Assembly: GCA_937965895.1 (NCBI GenBank)
Contig: CALCKS010000046.1
Coordinates: forward strand, 1 to 10,006
Direction: 5' to 3'
From: an uncultured Campylobacter sp.
Lineage (GTDB): Bacteria; Campylobacterota; Campylobacteria; Campylobacterales; Campylobacteraceae
DNA length: 10,006 bases
Translations under genes and position numbers: made by a program
Notes under the pieces: model-generated
Database searches by the model: none
What the model saw: the letters and a program-made list of their open reading frames with translations, nothing else
Told to the model about the DNA's origin: nothing
Shown here: piece after piece, positions 1 through 6,986 of the stretch
Position numbering within the stretch: position 1 is the stretch's first letter
Layout: the number at the start of each line of letters is the position of its first letter

Positions 1-452
1 TTGCCGCCGTCTAGCTCCTCGCTGACCCAGTGCACGCTCACGCCGCCCACCTTCATATCGCTTTCAAAGCTCTCTTTTATAGCGTGCGCGCCCTTAAAAA
101 GTGGTAGCAGCGACGGGTGCAAATTTATAGCGCGAACTTGCCTTGTAAAAACGGGCGTAAGGATGCGCATAAAGCCCGCAAGCACGGTTAGATCTACGTT
201 AGCGCGTTTTATTTCCTGGACGACCGCGGCGTCAAATTCCTCGCGCGATGCAAAATTAACGTGCTCGATAACGACGCTTTTTAGGCCGTATTTTGCGGCC
301 TTTGCGATGCCGCCTGCGTTAGCTTTATTTGTTAGCGTTAGCGCGACTTCGATCTTAGTTTCGCCAAAAACTTTGCCGTGCAACCTCTCTAAAATCGCCT
401 CCAAATTCGAGCCGCCGCCGCTAAATAAAACCGCTATTTTTTTCGTAAGCAT
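1..452 (-). CDS. purN: Phosphoribosylglycinamide formyltransferase PurN (C-terminus beyond the window)
   Basis: Transfers a formyl group from 10-formyltetrahydrofolate to glycinamide ribonucleotide (GAR) in cytosolic de novo purine synthesis. The first 150 codons are present. The N-terminal Rossmann strand is followed by a phosphate-binding loop SGGGSNLEAI (residues 11-20). The family signature NLHPSLLP (110-117) supplies the catalytic Asn110 and His112, and the ELDGG motif (146-150) contains Asp148, the third catalytic residue. The usual length is about 190-200 residues, so roughly a quarter is missing off the left edge. The ATG at 452 is preceded by AAAGGA (463-458) with a 5-base spacer, which fixes the start. 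It overlaps the end of the upstream nnr gene by 19 bp and is the last gene seen in the minus-strand operon. Nothing in the visible part looks damaged. Confidence 0.96.
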   Translation of the reverse strand, partial: MLTKKIAVLFSGGGSNLEAILERLHGKVFGETKIEVALTLTNKANAGGIAKAAKYGLKSVVIEHVNFASREEFDAAVVQEIKRANVDLTVLAGFMRILTPVFTRQVRAINLHPSLLPLFKGAHAIKESFESDMKVGGVSVHWVSEELDGG

Positions 453-1855
453 TTGAGTCCTTTGATGACGTCCGCGGCCGTGAGCGCATAGTCGTTGATT
501 TTGATTTCGCGGGCGGCCAACGCGTGAGCTAATGTGCCCGAGATCGCGGCATCTAGCGGATCGTACCCCTGCGCCAGAAGTCCCGCGACGATACCGCTTA
601 GCGCGTCTCCGCTACCGCCTTTTGCGAGCGCGGCGCTGCCGTGCGTCATGACGTAGATCTCGCCGCCTTGCGCGATTAGCGTATTTGCGCCCTTTAACAC
701 GAGCACACATTTAAAATTTCTACTAAAAATTTGAGCGAGTTTGAAGCGATTTTTTTGCACTGCACTGGCGTCAAATTTGCCAAGATTTCCAAGCTCTAGT
801 AGGCTCGCAAACTCCTTTGGATGCGGCGTTATTACGATGTTTTTACTATTTAAAAGCTCAAGCGTGCGCGGCTCGTAGCAAAGATCGGCGTCGATAACGA
901 GCGCGTCTTTTGTTTTTAGTTCCCTAAAAAGCTCGCTCTTTTGCGCCTCGTCAAGCTCGCCAAGCCCCATGCCGACGGCTCCGACTCGCATTTTGGGCGT
1001 TATGCGCGCGCTTTGCATTAAAACGGGCTCAATGTTTAAATTTTCGCCCACGACGCTAACGAGTCCCGCGCCGATAGTTAGCGCGGCAAGTCCCGCTATA
1101 CGCGCCGCTCCGCCCTTTTTGCCGCTAACTACAAACACGTGCCCAAAGTCGCCCTTGTTAGCGTTTTGCTTAGTGCGAAACGGCAAATTTAAATCGCTCT
1201 TACTAAGCTTATAAAAGCTCGTCTGCGTCTCGTAAAGCTCGCGAGGAAGGCCCAAATTTGCGACTTTCACGCGCCCGACGAAATCCTTTGCAAAGTCGCT
1301 ATAAAGCGCCGGCTTTAGCGCGCCCATCGTCACGGTCGTATCGGTCCTAAAGACCGCGCCTTGCGGCACGCCGTTTTTATCAAGACCGCTCGGGATGTCG
1401 CAGGCAAGCTTATAGGCGGGTTTTGCGTTTAGCAGATTTATCAAATTTATCGTTCGTTCGTTTAGCTCGCGGCTAAGCCCCGTACCGAATATCCCGTCGA
1501 TAATGCAGTCAATTTCGCCGCCTTCCGTCAAATTTGAGATCAAATTTACGCCGCATTTTAGAGCCCTTGTTAGTTCTATTTTTGAGATTTCGTTTTGTTT
1601 GTCGCTGGCTAAAAATGCGAAACAATCAAATTTGCCGCCCAAAAGCCTAAGCGCGGCGAGCACGTCTGCGCCGTTATTTCCGCTGCCGACTACGCCTAAA
1701 ATTTTACGGCGTTTGGTCGATGATTTTTTGAACTTACTTCGCACGGCGTTGGCTAACGCGTTAGCCGCGTTTTGCATCAAAACTTCGGTGCTAAGCCCAA
1801 ACTCGCTCACGGCTCTAGCGTCAAGCTCCGCCGTATCCCAAAATAGCTTTTTCAT
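434..1855 (-). CDS. nnr: Bifunctional NAD(P)H-hydrate epimerase / ADP-dependent NAD(P)H-hydrate dehydratase (YjeF family)
   Basis: Repairs NAD(P)H damaged by hydration: the N-terminal half epimerises R-NAD(P)HX to the S form, and the C-terminal half dehydrates it back to NAD(P)H using ADP. The protein has 473 residues, a normal length for the fused family. The epimerase domain (about 1-215) shows GSGNNGAD (57-64), DGIFGTGL (120-127) with the likely catalytic Asp120, and DIPSGLD (153-159). The dehydratase domain (about 230-473) shows NKGDFGHV (233-240), VITPHPKEF (341-349), LVLKGANT (385-392) and the nucleotide/catalytic loop AKGGSGDALSG (411-421) with Asp417. The frame stays open upstream to 2041, but the ATG at 1855 is the start: it follows AGGAGG (1865-1860), homology begins at MKKLFWDTAELD, and it shares an ATGA overlap with the comM stop. 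The variant GNNGADV in place of the common GNNGGDG is mild. The gene ends in a run of seven A directly before TAG. Confidence 0.95.
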   Translation of the reverse strand: MKKLFWDTAELDARAVSEFGLSTEVLMQNAANALANAVRSKFKKSSTKRRKILGVVGSGNNGADVLAALRLLGGKFDCFAFLASDKQNEISKIELTRALKCGVNLISNLTEGGEIDCIIDGIFGTGLSRELNERTINLINLLNAKPAYKLACDIPSGLDKNGVPQGAVFRTDTTVTMGALKPALYSDFAKDFVGRVKVANLGLPRELYETQTSFYKLSKSDLNLPFRTKQNANKGDFGHVFVVSGKKGGAARIAGLAALTIGAGLVSVVGENLNIEPVLMQSARITPKMRVGAVGMGLGELDEAQKSELFRELKTKDALVIDADLCYEPRTLELLNSKNIVITPHPKEFASLLELGNLGKFDASAVQKNRFKLAQIFSRNFKCVLVLKGANTLIAQGGEIYVMTHGSAALAKGGSGDALSGIVAGLLAQGYDPLDAAISGTLAHALAAREIKINDYALTAADVIKGLKCLRKK

Positions 1856-3372
1856 GCGCCCTCCTGCTTCACTCGGTAGCTCAAAGCTTCTAAAATATGG
1901 GGCTTTTTGATTATGCGCGAGCCCTCGATGTCGGCGATCGTGCGGGCGACTTTTAGAGTTTTGTTTATGGCGCGGCGACTGAGCGAAAATCTTTGCGTCG
2001 CGTGATCTAGTACGCCATTCGCCTCGTCGTCGCAAATGCAAAATTTAGCTATCTCTTCGTCGCTAAGTTTGCCGTTTAGTTCGCTTTGGGTACGCGAGAT
2101 TTGCGTCTCAAACACGCGCAGCACGGTATCCTGCATAGATTCGCTCGTGACATCGCTTTTATCGCTCGCGGCAACCTCGTCCATCTGTACGTGAAGATCG
2201 ATGCGGTCAAGCACGGGTGCCGAGATACGCGATTTATAGCGCTTGATCTCGAGTTCCGAGCATTTGCATTCTAGATTTTTGGAGAGCAGATTGCCGCAGG
2301 GGCAAGGGTTCATCGCAGCTACGAACATAAATTTAGTCTCATAGGTGATTTTTGAATTTACGCGCGAGATGTTAATTTTATAGTCCTCCAGCGGCTCGCG
2401 CAGGCTCTCTAAAATTTGCGGCGCAAAGTGCGGAAGCTCGTCGAAAAAGAGTATCCCGCCGTTAGCTAGCCCAACCTCGCCGATCCTAGCTGCGCTCGAT
2501 CCACCGCCAAATATCGAGCTGCGTGTGCTCGTATGATGGGGTGAACGAAAGGCGCGCAGAGCGGAAAATTCGCTCTCCTGCTGATTTAGCGAGCTGTAAG
2601 CGCAACTGAGCAAAATCTCATCCAAGCTTTGCGGCGGCAAAATGTAGCGCAGTCGCTTGGCGCTCATGCTTTTGCCGCATCCGGGGCTACCCTCAAAGAT
2701 AATATTGTGCATACCGCAAGCGGCCACCAGGCAAGCTCTTTTTGCTCTACTTTGGCCTTTTACGTCGCTAAAATTTAGCTCGAAATTTTGATTTTTTACG
2801 AAGCTTTTTTCGCCGATTTTGATTAAATTTGAAAAAAGCGGATGAACGGTGCCGACTTTGCACGAGGCGGCAAATTCGGGCTCGAGGAAAAACTTGATCG
2901 CCTCGGCCAAATTTGAAACGGCGTAAATTTCTAAATTCGGTATGGCGCCCGCTTTTTGCGCTATCTCTTGCGGGATCAGTACACGAGAACCCGGCGCTTT
3001 CGCGCTCAAAAAAAGCAGAATAGAAAAAAGGCTTGCCGTACTTTTGACGCCGCCGTCAAGCCCAAGCTCGCCAAATGCAAAAATCGGCTCAAAGTCGCGC
3101 TCTTTTTGCAAAGCGATTAAAAGTGCTATGGGTAGGTCGAAGTGACTGCCTGATTTTGGCATATCCGAGGGGGATAAATTTATGATGATTTTTTGCGCGG
3201 GGAAGGAGAAATTTAACGATAAAAGCGCCGATTTTATGCGCTCAGCACTCTCTTTTATCGAGGCACCCGCAAGACCCACGATATTAAGTGCGGGCAAACC
3301 GCGGTTAAAGCTGGACTCGACGTCCACAAGCCGTAATTCGTCATTATATGTGGCGCATTTTAGGGCTTTCAT
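1852..3372 (-). CDS. comM: ComM/YifB-family AAA+ ATPase (Mg-chelatase-like; DNA branch migration in transformation)
   Basis: A cytosolic hexameric AAA+ motor. Characterised ComM proteins act as a helicase that drives branch migration while incoming DNA recombines during natural transformation; YifB is the E. coli name. The 506-residue length is exactly typical. An N-terminal Lon-protease-like fold (about 1-170) contains the family stretch LPALNIVGLAGASIKES (26-42). The ATPase core has Walker A GSPGCGKS (228-235), Walker B GILFFDEL (306-313), the CPCG motif (357-360) with a second Cys pair at 369/371, and SAPVLDRIDLHV (384-395), followed by the C-terminal Mg-chelatase domain. The start overlaps the def stop as ATGA and no good Shine-Dalgarno is visible, so initiation probably depends on ribosomes finishing def. 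The end overlaps nnr the same way. Many Campylobacter are naturally competent, which fits, but function here rests on family membership. Confidence 0.95.
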   Translation of the reverse strand: MKALKCATYNDELRLVDVESSFNRGLPALNIVGLAGASIKESAERIKSALLSLNFSFPAQKIIINLSPSDMPKSGSHFDLPIALLIALQKERDFEPIFAFGELGLDGGVKSTASLFSILLFLSAKAPGSRVLIPQEIAQKAGAIPNLEIYAVSNLAEAIKFFLEPEFAASCKVGTVHPLFSNLIKIGEKSFVKNQNFELNFSDVKGQSRAKRACLVAACGMHNIIFEGSPGCGKSMSAKRLRYILPPQSLDEILLSCAYSSLNQQESEFSALRAFRSPHHTSTRSSIFGGGSSAARIGEVGLANGGILFFDELPHFAPQILESLREPLEDYKINISRVNSKITYETKFMFVAAMNPCPCGNLLSKNLECKCSELEIKRYKSRISAPVLDRIDLHVQMDEVAASDKSDVTSESMQDTVLRVFETQISRTQSELNGKLSDEEIAKFCICDDEANGVLDHATQRFSLSRRAINKTLKVARTIADIEGSRIIKKPHILEALSYRVKQEGA

Positions 3373-3881
3373 GCGTTTTTTTGCTTTTTATACTCTTTGT
3401 CGAATTTTTTGCGTTTGTTGTAGCCGATGCGCTCGATAAAAAGGTGTCCGTCTAGGTGATCCATCTCATGCTGGATGGCAACCGACAAAAGTCCGTCGGC
3501 CTCGAGCTCTCGGCGCTGTCCGAAGCGGTCTTGATACTCTAGCGTTATAAACTCGGCCCTTTTTACGTCCTCGTAATATCCAGGTACGCTCAGGCATCCT
3601 TCTTGATAGATTATCTCGCCCTCTTTGCGTAAAATTTTGGGATTTATGATTTCTAGTAGATCCTCTTTGCGCTGCTCTTTGCTCTCTTCGTCTACTAAAT
3701 TTATGATCAAAATTCGCTTAGCCTCGCCCGTCTGGATGGCGGCTAATCCGATGCCGTTTTTAGCGATCATGGTCTCATACATATCGTCTAAAAATTTATG
3801 CAAATTTTCATCAAAAGCTTTAACTTCAAGCGATTTGACGAAAAGTTTTTTGTTCGGATAGGTTAGGATTTCTAGTATCAT
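3369..3881 (-). CDS. def: Peptide deformylase
   Basis: Removes the formyl group from the initiator formyl-methionine of nascent proteins at the ribosome exit. All three family motifs are intact in the 170-residue protein: motif 1 GIGLAAIQ (43-50), motif 2 EGCLS (94-98) with metal-ligand Cys96, and motif 3 HEMDH (138-142) with metal ligands His138 and His142 and catalytic Glu139. The C-terminus is strongly basic, as is usual for deformylases that contact the ribosome. The ATG at 3881 overlaps the TGA of the preceding GGDEF-family gene (ATGA), and the stop overlaps the comM start. Being in one unit with trigger factor and ClpP groups three activities acting on new polypeptides. Near its end the codons CAA AAA AAC form an in-frame A-AAA-AAC heptamer four bases before the comM ATG. 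Confidence 0.98.
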   Translation of the reverse strand: MILEILTYPNKKLFVKSLEVKAFDENLHKFLDDMYETMIAKNGIGLAAIQTGEAKRILIINLVDEESKEQRKEDLLEIINPKILRKEGEIIYQEGCLSVPGYYEDVKRAEFITLEYQDRFGQRRELEADGLLSVAIQHEMDHLDGHLFIERIGYNKRKKFDKEYKKQKNA

Positions 3882-4930
3882 TTTTCAGTCTTGTCCTCTA
3901 GTACCAAAAAGTGTTCGCCGTCTCTACCGGTGTTTACAAGCGAATCAAGCGCCAAAGAAAGCATCTCCTCGATAGTTTTTGTCATGTTTAGATCAAAAGT
4001 GACCACTTCCATATCAAACTCGTATTTCTCTCCATTTAGCATGAAAGAGGTGTCGTAAAACATATCGGTTATACGTTTGCAGGCTTTTTGTGCGCCGCTT
4101 ATGTCGGTATGCTTCATCAGCATAGCAAAACATCCTCCGCCGTAGTGCGACAAGATATCGCTGCGCCTCGACGTGCGAAGTAACATGCGAGATATATTTT
4201 TTAAAACGGCCAGCTTACCTTTTGACCCGATACCGTCCAGCGCGCTATCCTTTGGTTTTAGCAACATTACGGAGGATTTATAGTCGTATTTTTTTATATT
4301 TTCAGACTCGATACTGAGCGTTTTGAGGAAAAATTTTCTATTATATACGTCAAATTTTTCATCATATATAGACTGCTCTTCGACCAGCTTAAAAACCTTA
4401 CTAATCTCTTCGTAGCTCGTTTTGATAACTTCGATATGCTTGTCCATTAGCGAATTTAGCTTGTTTAAGTCTTCGTTAAAAGAGTTAAAGACGCTTTGTA
4501 TCGTGATCAAATTTACATTTGGATCTAGGCTTTCCGAGCGTTTTTTGATGATAGTTTTTAAAACTCCCAAATTTTTATAGATGAGCGCAACGGCTTGTAG
4601 CATGCTTTTTATCTGCATAAAGCTATTTTTGACCTCGCGCTCGATATTGATTTGTCTATCGTCCTCGAGTTTGCCGATCTCGTCTTCGATCTTTATGATC
4701 TCGCCGACCTTTTTCTTAAAATCATCAGACTGCTTTTCGAGCATCTTTTCAAAAAAAACGGTGTAGTTTTTCGGGATCGAGGGGATATTTTCCTCGGTAA
4801 GTTCTTTTATAATCGCCTCGGAAAAACCGTAGATATTAAACTCGTCCTTTTTGGCTTTTGCGCCTACTTTTTGAGTAGACGCGTTATTTGCCGCTACGTT
4901 TTCGCTTTTTTTGTTGTCTAACTTTATCAA
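3878..4930 (-). CDS. Degenerate GGDEF-domain protein, probable c-di-GMP receptor rather than synthase
   Basis: A 350-residue cytosolic protein with no signal peptide or membrane segment. Residues about 30-185 are helical and charged (partly coiled-coil-like). The early part, with IPSIPKNYTVFFEKM (49-63), resembles N-terminal regions of some proteobacterial diguanylate cyclases. From about 190 the GGDEF fold begins: DEKFDVYNRKFF (190-201) corresponds to the usual D-x-LTGLYNRR element. The active-site hairpin reads HYGGGCF (262-268), so both acidic signature residues are lost (third to Gly, fourth to Cys), and the DxDxFK metal-binding strand is also degraded (MLLKPKD, 222-228). RRSD (255-258) sits exactly five residues before GGGCF, the spacing of the c-di-GMP inhibitory site. 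I infer a catalytically dead, possibly ligand-binding regulator. The start is TTG, with AAGAG six bases upstream and no nearby in-frame ATG. It lies 10 bp after clpP and overlaps def by 4 bp. It is visibly more A+T-rich than its neighbours. Confidence 0.8.
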   Translation of the reverse strand: MIKLDNKKSENVAANNASTQKVGAKAKKDEFNIYGFSEAIIKELTEENIPSIPKNYTVFFEKMLEKQSDDFKKKVGEIIKIEDEIGKLEDDRQINIEREVKNSFMQIKSMLQAVALIYKNLGVLKTIIKKRSESLDPNVNLITIQSVFNSFNEDLNKLNSLMDKHIEVIKTSYEEISKVFKLVEEQSIYDEKFDVYNRKFFLKTLSIESENIKKYDYKSSVMLLKPKDSALDGIGSKGKLAVLKNISRMLLRTSRRSDILSHYGGGCFAMLMKHTDISGAQKACKRITDMFYDTSFMLNGEKYEFDMEVVTFDLNMTKTIEEMLSLALDSLVNTGRDGEHFLVLEDKTEK

Positions 4931-4940
4931 ATTCTACTCT

Positions 4941-5531
4941 TTACTTAAAGCTTTTCTCCAAAACTTTATCTATAAGCCCGTACTCTTTGGCTTCAGCAGA
5001 GCTCATGAAAAAGTCCCTGTCGGTATCTTTTTGGATTTTAGCTAGTTTTTGACCCGTATTTTTAGCTAGGATCGCGTTTAAAATTTCTTTCATACGCAAG
5101 ATTTCCTTCGCTTGGATCTCTATATCCGTCGCCTGTCCGCGCGCGCCGCCTAAAGGCTGGTGGATCATGATGCGTGAATTTGGCAGCGCATAACGCTTAC
5201 CCTGTGCGCCGCAGCTAAGCAAAAACGCACCCATAGACGCCGCCTGACCGATGCAAATCGTGCAAACGTCGGGCTTGATGTAGTTCATCGTATCGTAAAT
5301 GCTAAATCCGCTCGTTATCACGCCGCCGGGGCTATTTATATATAGATAGATATCTTTGTCCGGATCTTCGGCTTCCAAAAACAGCATCTGAGCCACGATC
5401 GCAGACGCCATGCCGTCCTCAATCTCGCCGCTAAGCATTATTATGCGGTCTTTTAGCAGGCGCGAGTATATGTCGTAGCTTCTCTCGCCCTTACTCGTGC
5501 GCTCGATGACGTAGGGGATGTAGTAGCTCAT
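4941..5531 (-). CDS. clpP: ATP-dependent Clp protease proteolytic subunit ClpP
   Basis: Serine peptidase that forms the two-ring, 14-subunit barrel of Clp proteases and degrades substrates unfolded by ClpX or ClpA. The 196-residue sequence has the complete catalytic triad: Ser99 in GQAASMGAF (95-103), His124 in IMIHQPLGG (121-129) and Asp173 in TDRDFFMS (170-177). The oxyanion/substrate-binding segment NSPGG (66-70) and the YGLID element (184-188) are intact. There is no obvious long propeptide. The ATG shares one base with the tig stop (TAATG), and GGAG lies just upstream, so expression is tied to trigger factor. No Clp ATPase gene is adjacent; many bacteria have clpX directly after clpP, but here a GGDEF-family gene takes that place. 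Confidence 0.98.
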   Translation of the reverse strand: MSYYIPYVIERTSKGERSYDIYSRLLKDRIIMLSGEIEDGMASAIVAQMLFLEAEDPDKDIYLYINSPGGVITSGFSIYDTMNYIKPDVCTICIGQAASMGAFLLSCGAQGKRYALPNSRIMIHQPLGGARGQATDIEIQAKEILRMKEILNAILAKNTGQKLAKIQKDTDRDFFMSSAEAKEYGLIDKVLEKSFK

Positions 5532-6847
5532 TACTCCGCCTTTTTATCTTTCTTATCGCTCTTTAGCGCAAACATCTCGTTAAATAGCTTCTCTTCGATC
5601 ATCGACATTTTGATCGCAGGTAAGATTCCTTGATTTTTATAGTTTTCAAGGTGCTGTTTCGGATCTATGCCAGAGCGATACGCCTCAAAGTACACCGCTT
5701 GGATCAGCTCTTGATCGCTTACTTTGATATCTCTGCGGCGCGCTAGTTCGTCTATTATAAACGTTAGCTTCACGCTTTTTACGGCGTCGTCGCGGTAGGT
5801 CTCGCGCTGCTTAGTTAGAGCGTCTTTATCCTCTCTAAATTTAACCATCTGCTCAGGCGTAAAGCTGCTCCAAGCGCCGCGGAACTGCATATCCATCTCT
5901 TGCTCTACGATGTTTTTCGGCACATCGAAGTTAAATTTAGCCACGATCGCGTCGGCAAATTTAGGCTTTAGCTCCTCGTTTACGTTTTTAGCGTGCTTCT
6001 CGGCTTTGATCTGCTCTTTTAGTCTTTCTTCAAACAGCTCGACGCTTACCTTTTCCTCGCCCGGCATGATGCGTTTTAGCGTCTCTTCGTCGATCTCTTC
6101 AGGCACTTTTTTGCCTTGGATTTCGTGTAGTTTTACTTTAAACGTCGCGTCTTTGCCCGCAAGGTGCGCAGCGCCGTACTCGGCCGGAAATTTAACCTTC
6201 ACGTCGCGCTCCTGCCCTACTTTTAGCCCGATCATACCGTCCTCAAAGCCAGGTATAAACTGACCTGAGCCGATTTCTAGCAAGTAGTTTTCGGCTTTGC
6301 CGCCCTCAAACGCCTCGCCGTCCACGAAGCCCTCGAAGTCAAATTTGGCAAAATCGCCCTTTTCAAGCGTGGCTTTTTCCACTTTTTCTAGCGGAGCCAT
6401 CATTTTTAAAATTTCGTTTTTTCTCTCGTCGATCTCTTTTTTCGTTACGCGCGGAGTGCTGACGCTTTCTATCAGCTCCTCGTAGCCGTCGATGTTTATG
6501 ACGGGTTTAAACGAGATTTCGATCTCAGCGTCTATCTCGTTCTCGCCTCTATCAAATTTAGTCACGATCGGCTCGCCGATAACCTCTTCAAATTTTCTAT
6601 TTAGCTCTTTTAGGCCCGCATCGATCACGTCTTTTAGCGCATCTTGCTCGGCATCGGCGGTTAGTTCTTTTTCGTAACGTTTTAGCACTACGTTCACAGG
6701 CACTTTGCCCGCTCTAAATCCGTCTATTTTCATATTTTTCGCAGCTTTTTTAGCAGCGTTTTCGAGTTTGGATTTTACGTCCGTACTCGGTATTTTCGCA
6801 CTTAGCGAAGCATTTACGGCGTCGATCGCCTTGGTTTTGATTTGCAT
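5531..6847 (-). CDS. tig: Trigger factor, ribosome-associated chaperone and peptidyl-prolyl isomerase
   Basis: Binds the ribosome near the exit tunnel and shields nascent chains. The 438 residues match the usual 430-440. The N-terminal ribosome-binding domain (about 1-115) contains the signature GFRAGKVP (43-50) that docks on protein L23. The FKBP-type isomerase domain spans about 163-245, with GSGQFIPGFEDGMIG (193-207) and KFPAEYG (219-225) as landmarks. The remainder is the long helical substrate-cradle domain, ending in a lysine-rich tail. The ATG at 6847 is preceded by AAAGGAA, with AAGGA five bases before the start codon. It is the first gene of the minus-strand operon, and its stop overlaps the clpP start by one base. 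Confidence 0.97.
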   Translation of the reverse strand: MQIKTKAIDAVNASLSAKIPSTDVKSKLENAAKKAAKNMKIDGFRAGKVPVNVVLKRYEKELTADAEQDALKDVIDAGLKELNRKFEEVIGEPIVTKFDRGENEIDAEIEISFKPVINIDGYEELIESVSTPRVTKKEIDERKNEILKMMAPLEKVEKATLEKGDFAKFDFEGFVDGEAFEGGKAENYLLEIGSGQFIPGFEDGMIGLKVGQERDVKVKFPAEYGAAHLAGKDATFKVKLHEIQGKKVPEEIDEETLKRIMPGEEKVSVELFEERLKEQIKAEKHAKNVNEELKPKFADAIVAKFNFDVPKNIVEQEMDMQFRGAWSSFTPEQMVKFREDKDALTKQRETYRDDAVKSVKLTFIIDELARRRDIKVSDQELIQAVYFEAYRSGIDPKQHLENYKNQGILPAIKMSMIEEKLFNEMFALKSDKKDKKAE

Positions 6848-6878
6848 TAAATTCCTTTAAAAAATAAAAATTTCCTAG

Positions 6879-6887
6879 AGTGTAGCA
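6879..6887 (-). promoter_or_regulatory. Possible extended -10 promoter for the tig operon
   Basis: On the minus strand this reads TGCTACACT, an extended -10 like element (TGn plus TACACT, two mismatches to TATAAT) with T-rich sequence just upstream. It would start transcription around 6872, leaving a leader of about 25 bases containing the AAAGGAA ribosome site. An alternative -10, TATACT, lies slightly further upstream (about 6910-6905). Campylobacter housekeeping promoters often lack a clear -35, so the match is only suggestive. Confidence 0.35.
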
Positions 6888-6939
6888 AAATTTTCCTTAT
6901 TCATAGTATAAATTTAAGCGTGCGAAAGGCGAATTTAAG

Positions 6940-6945
6940 TAAAAT
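6940..6945 (+). promoter_or_regulatory. Possible -10 element for folE-fliI
   Basis: TAAAAT fits the Campylobacter -10 pattern TAWAAT. Transcription would begin near 6952, about 35 bases before the folE ATG. No convincing -35 is seen. The divergent tig promoter candidate is about 60 bp away, so the two could influence each other. Confidence 0.35.
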
Positions 6946-6976
6946 CATTTATCAAATTTAAATAGTGAAATGAATC

Positions 6977-6980
6977 AGGA
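6977..6980 (+). promoter_or_regulatory. Ribosome binding site fixing the folE start
   Basis: AGGA lies six bases before the ATG at 6987. The protein's conserved region begins soon after, so this start is preferred. Confidence 0.7.
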
Positions 6981-6986
6981 ACGCAA

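Larger units (their letters stand above)
1..6847 (-). other. Probable seven-gene operon tig-clpP-GGDEF-def-comM-nnr-purN
   Basis: All seven minus-strand genes are contiguous, with junctions of -1, +10, -4, -4, -4 and -19 bp (negative means overlap). There is no room for internal terminators, and only the region upstream of tig is long enough for a conventional promoter. Co-transcription is inferred from spacing; internal promoters inside coding sequence cannot be excluded. The unit may continue beyond the left edge. Confidence 0.75.

Noticed and set aside
1503..1910. Plus-strand open frame opposite nnr and the comM end
   Set aside because: It is the antisense of well-supported genes, is low in complexity (Ser/Leu/Pro/Ala rich) and has no convincing ribosome site or motif.
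1856..2041. 62-codon N-terminal extension of the nnr frame
   Set aside because: It lies entirely inside comM, is rich in Arg/His/Ser unlike either domain, and the AGGAGG-preceded ATG at 1855 coincides with the start of homology.
4751..4758. Run of eight A (T on the coding strand) in the GGDEF-family gene as a phase-variable tract
   Set aside because: The frame is intact, the run encodes part of a conserved-looking TVFFEKM segment, and contingency tracts in Campylobacter are typically G/C runs.
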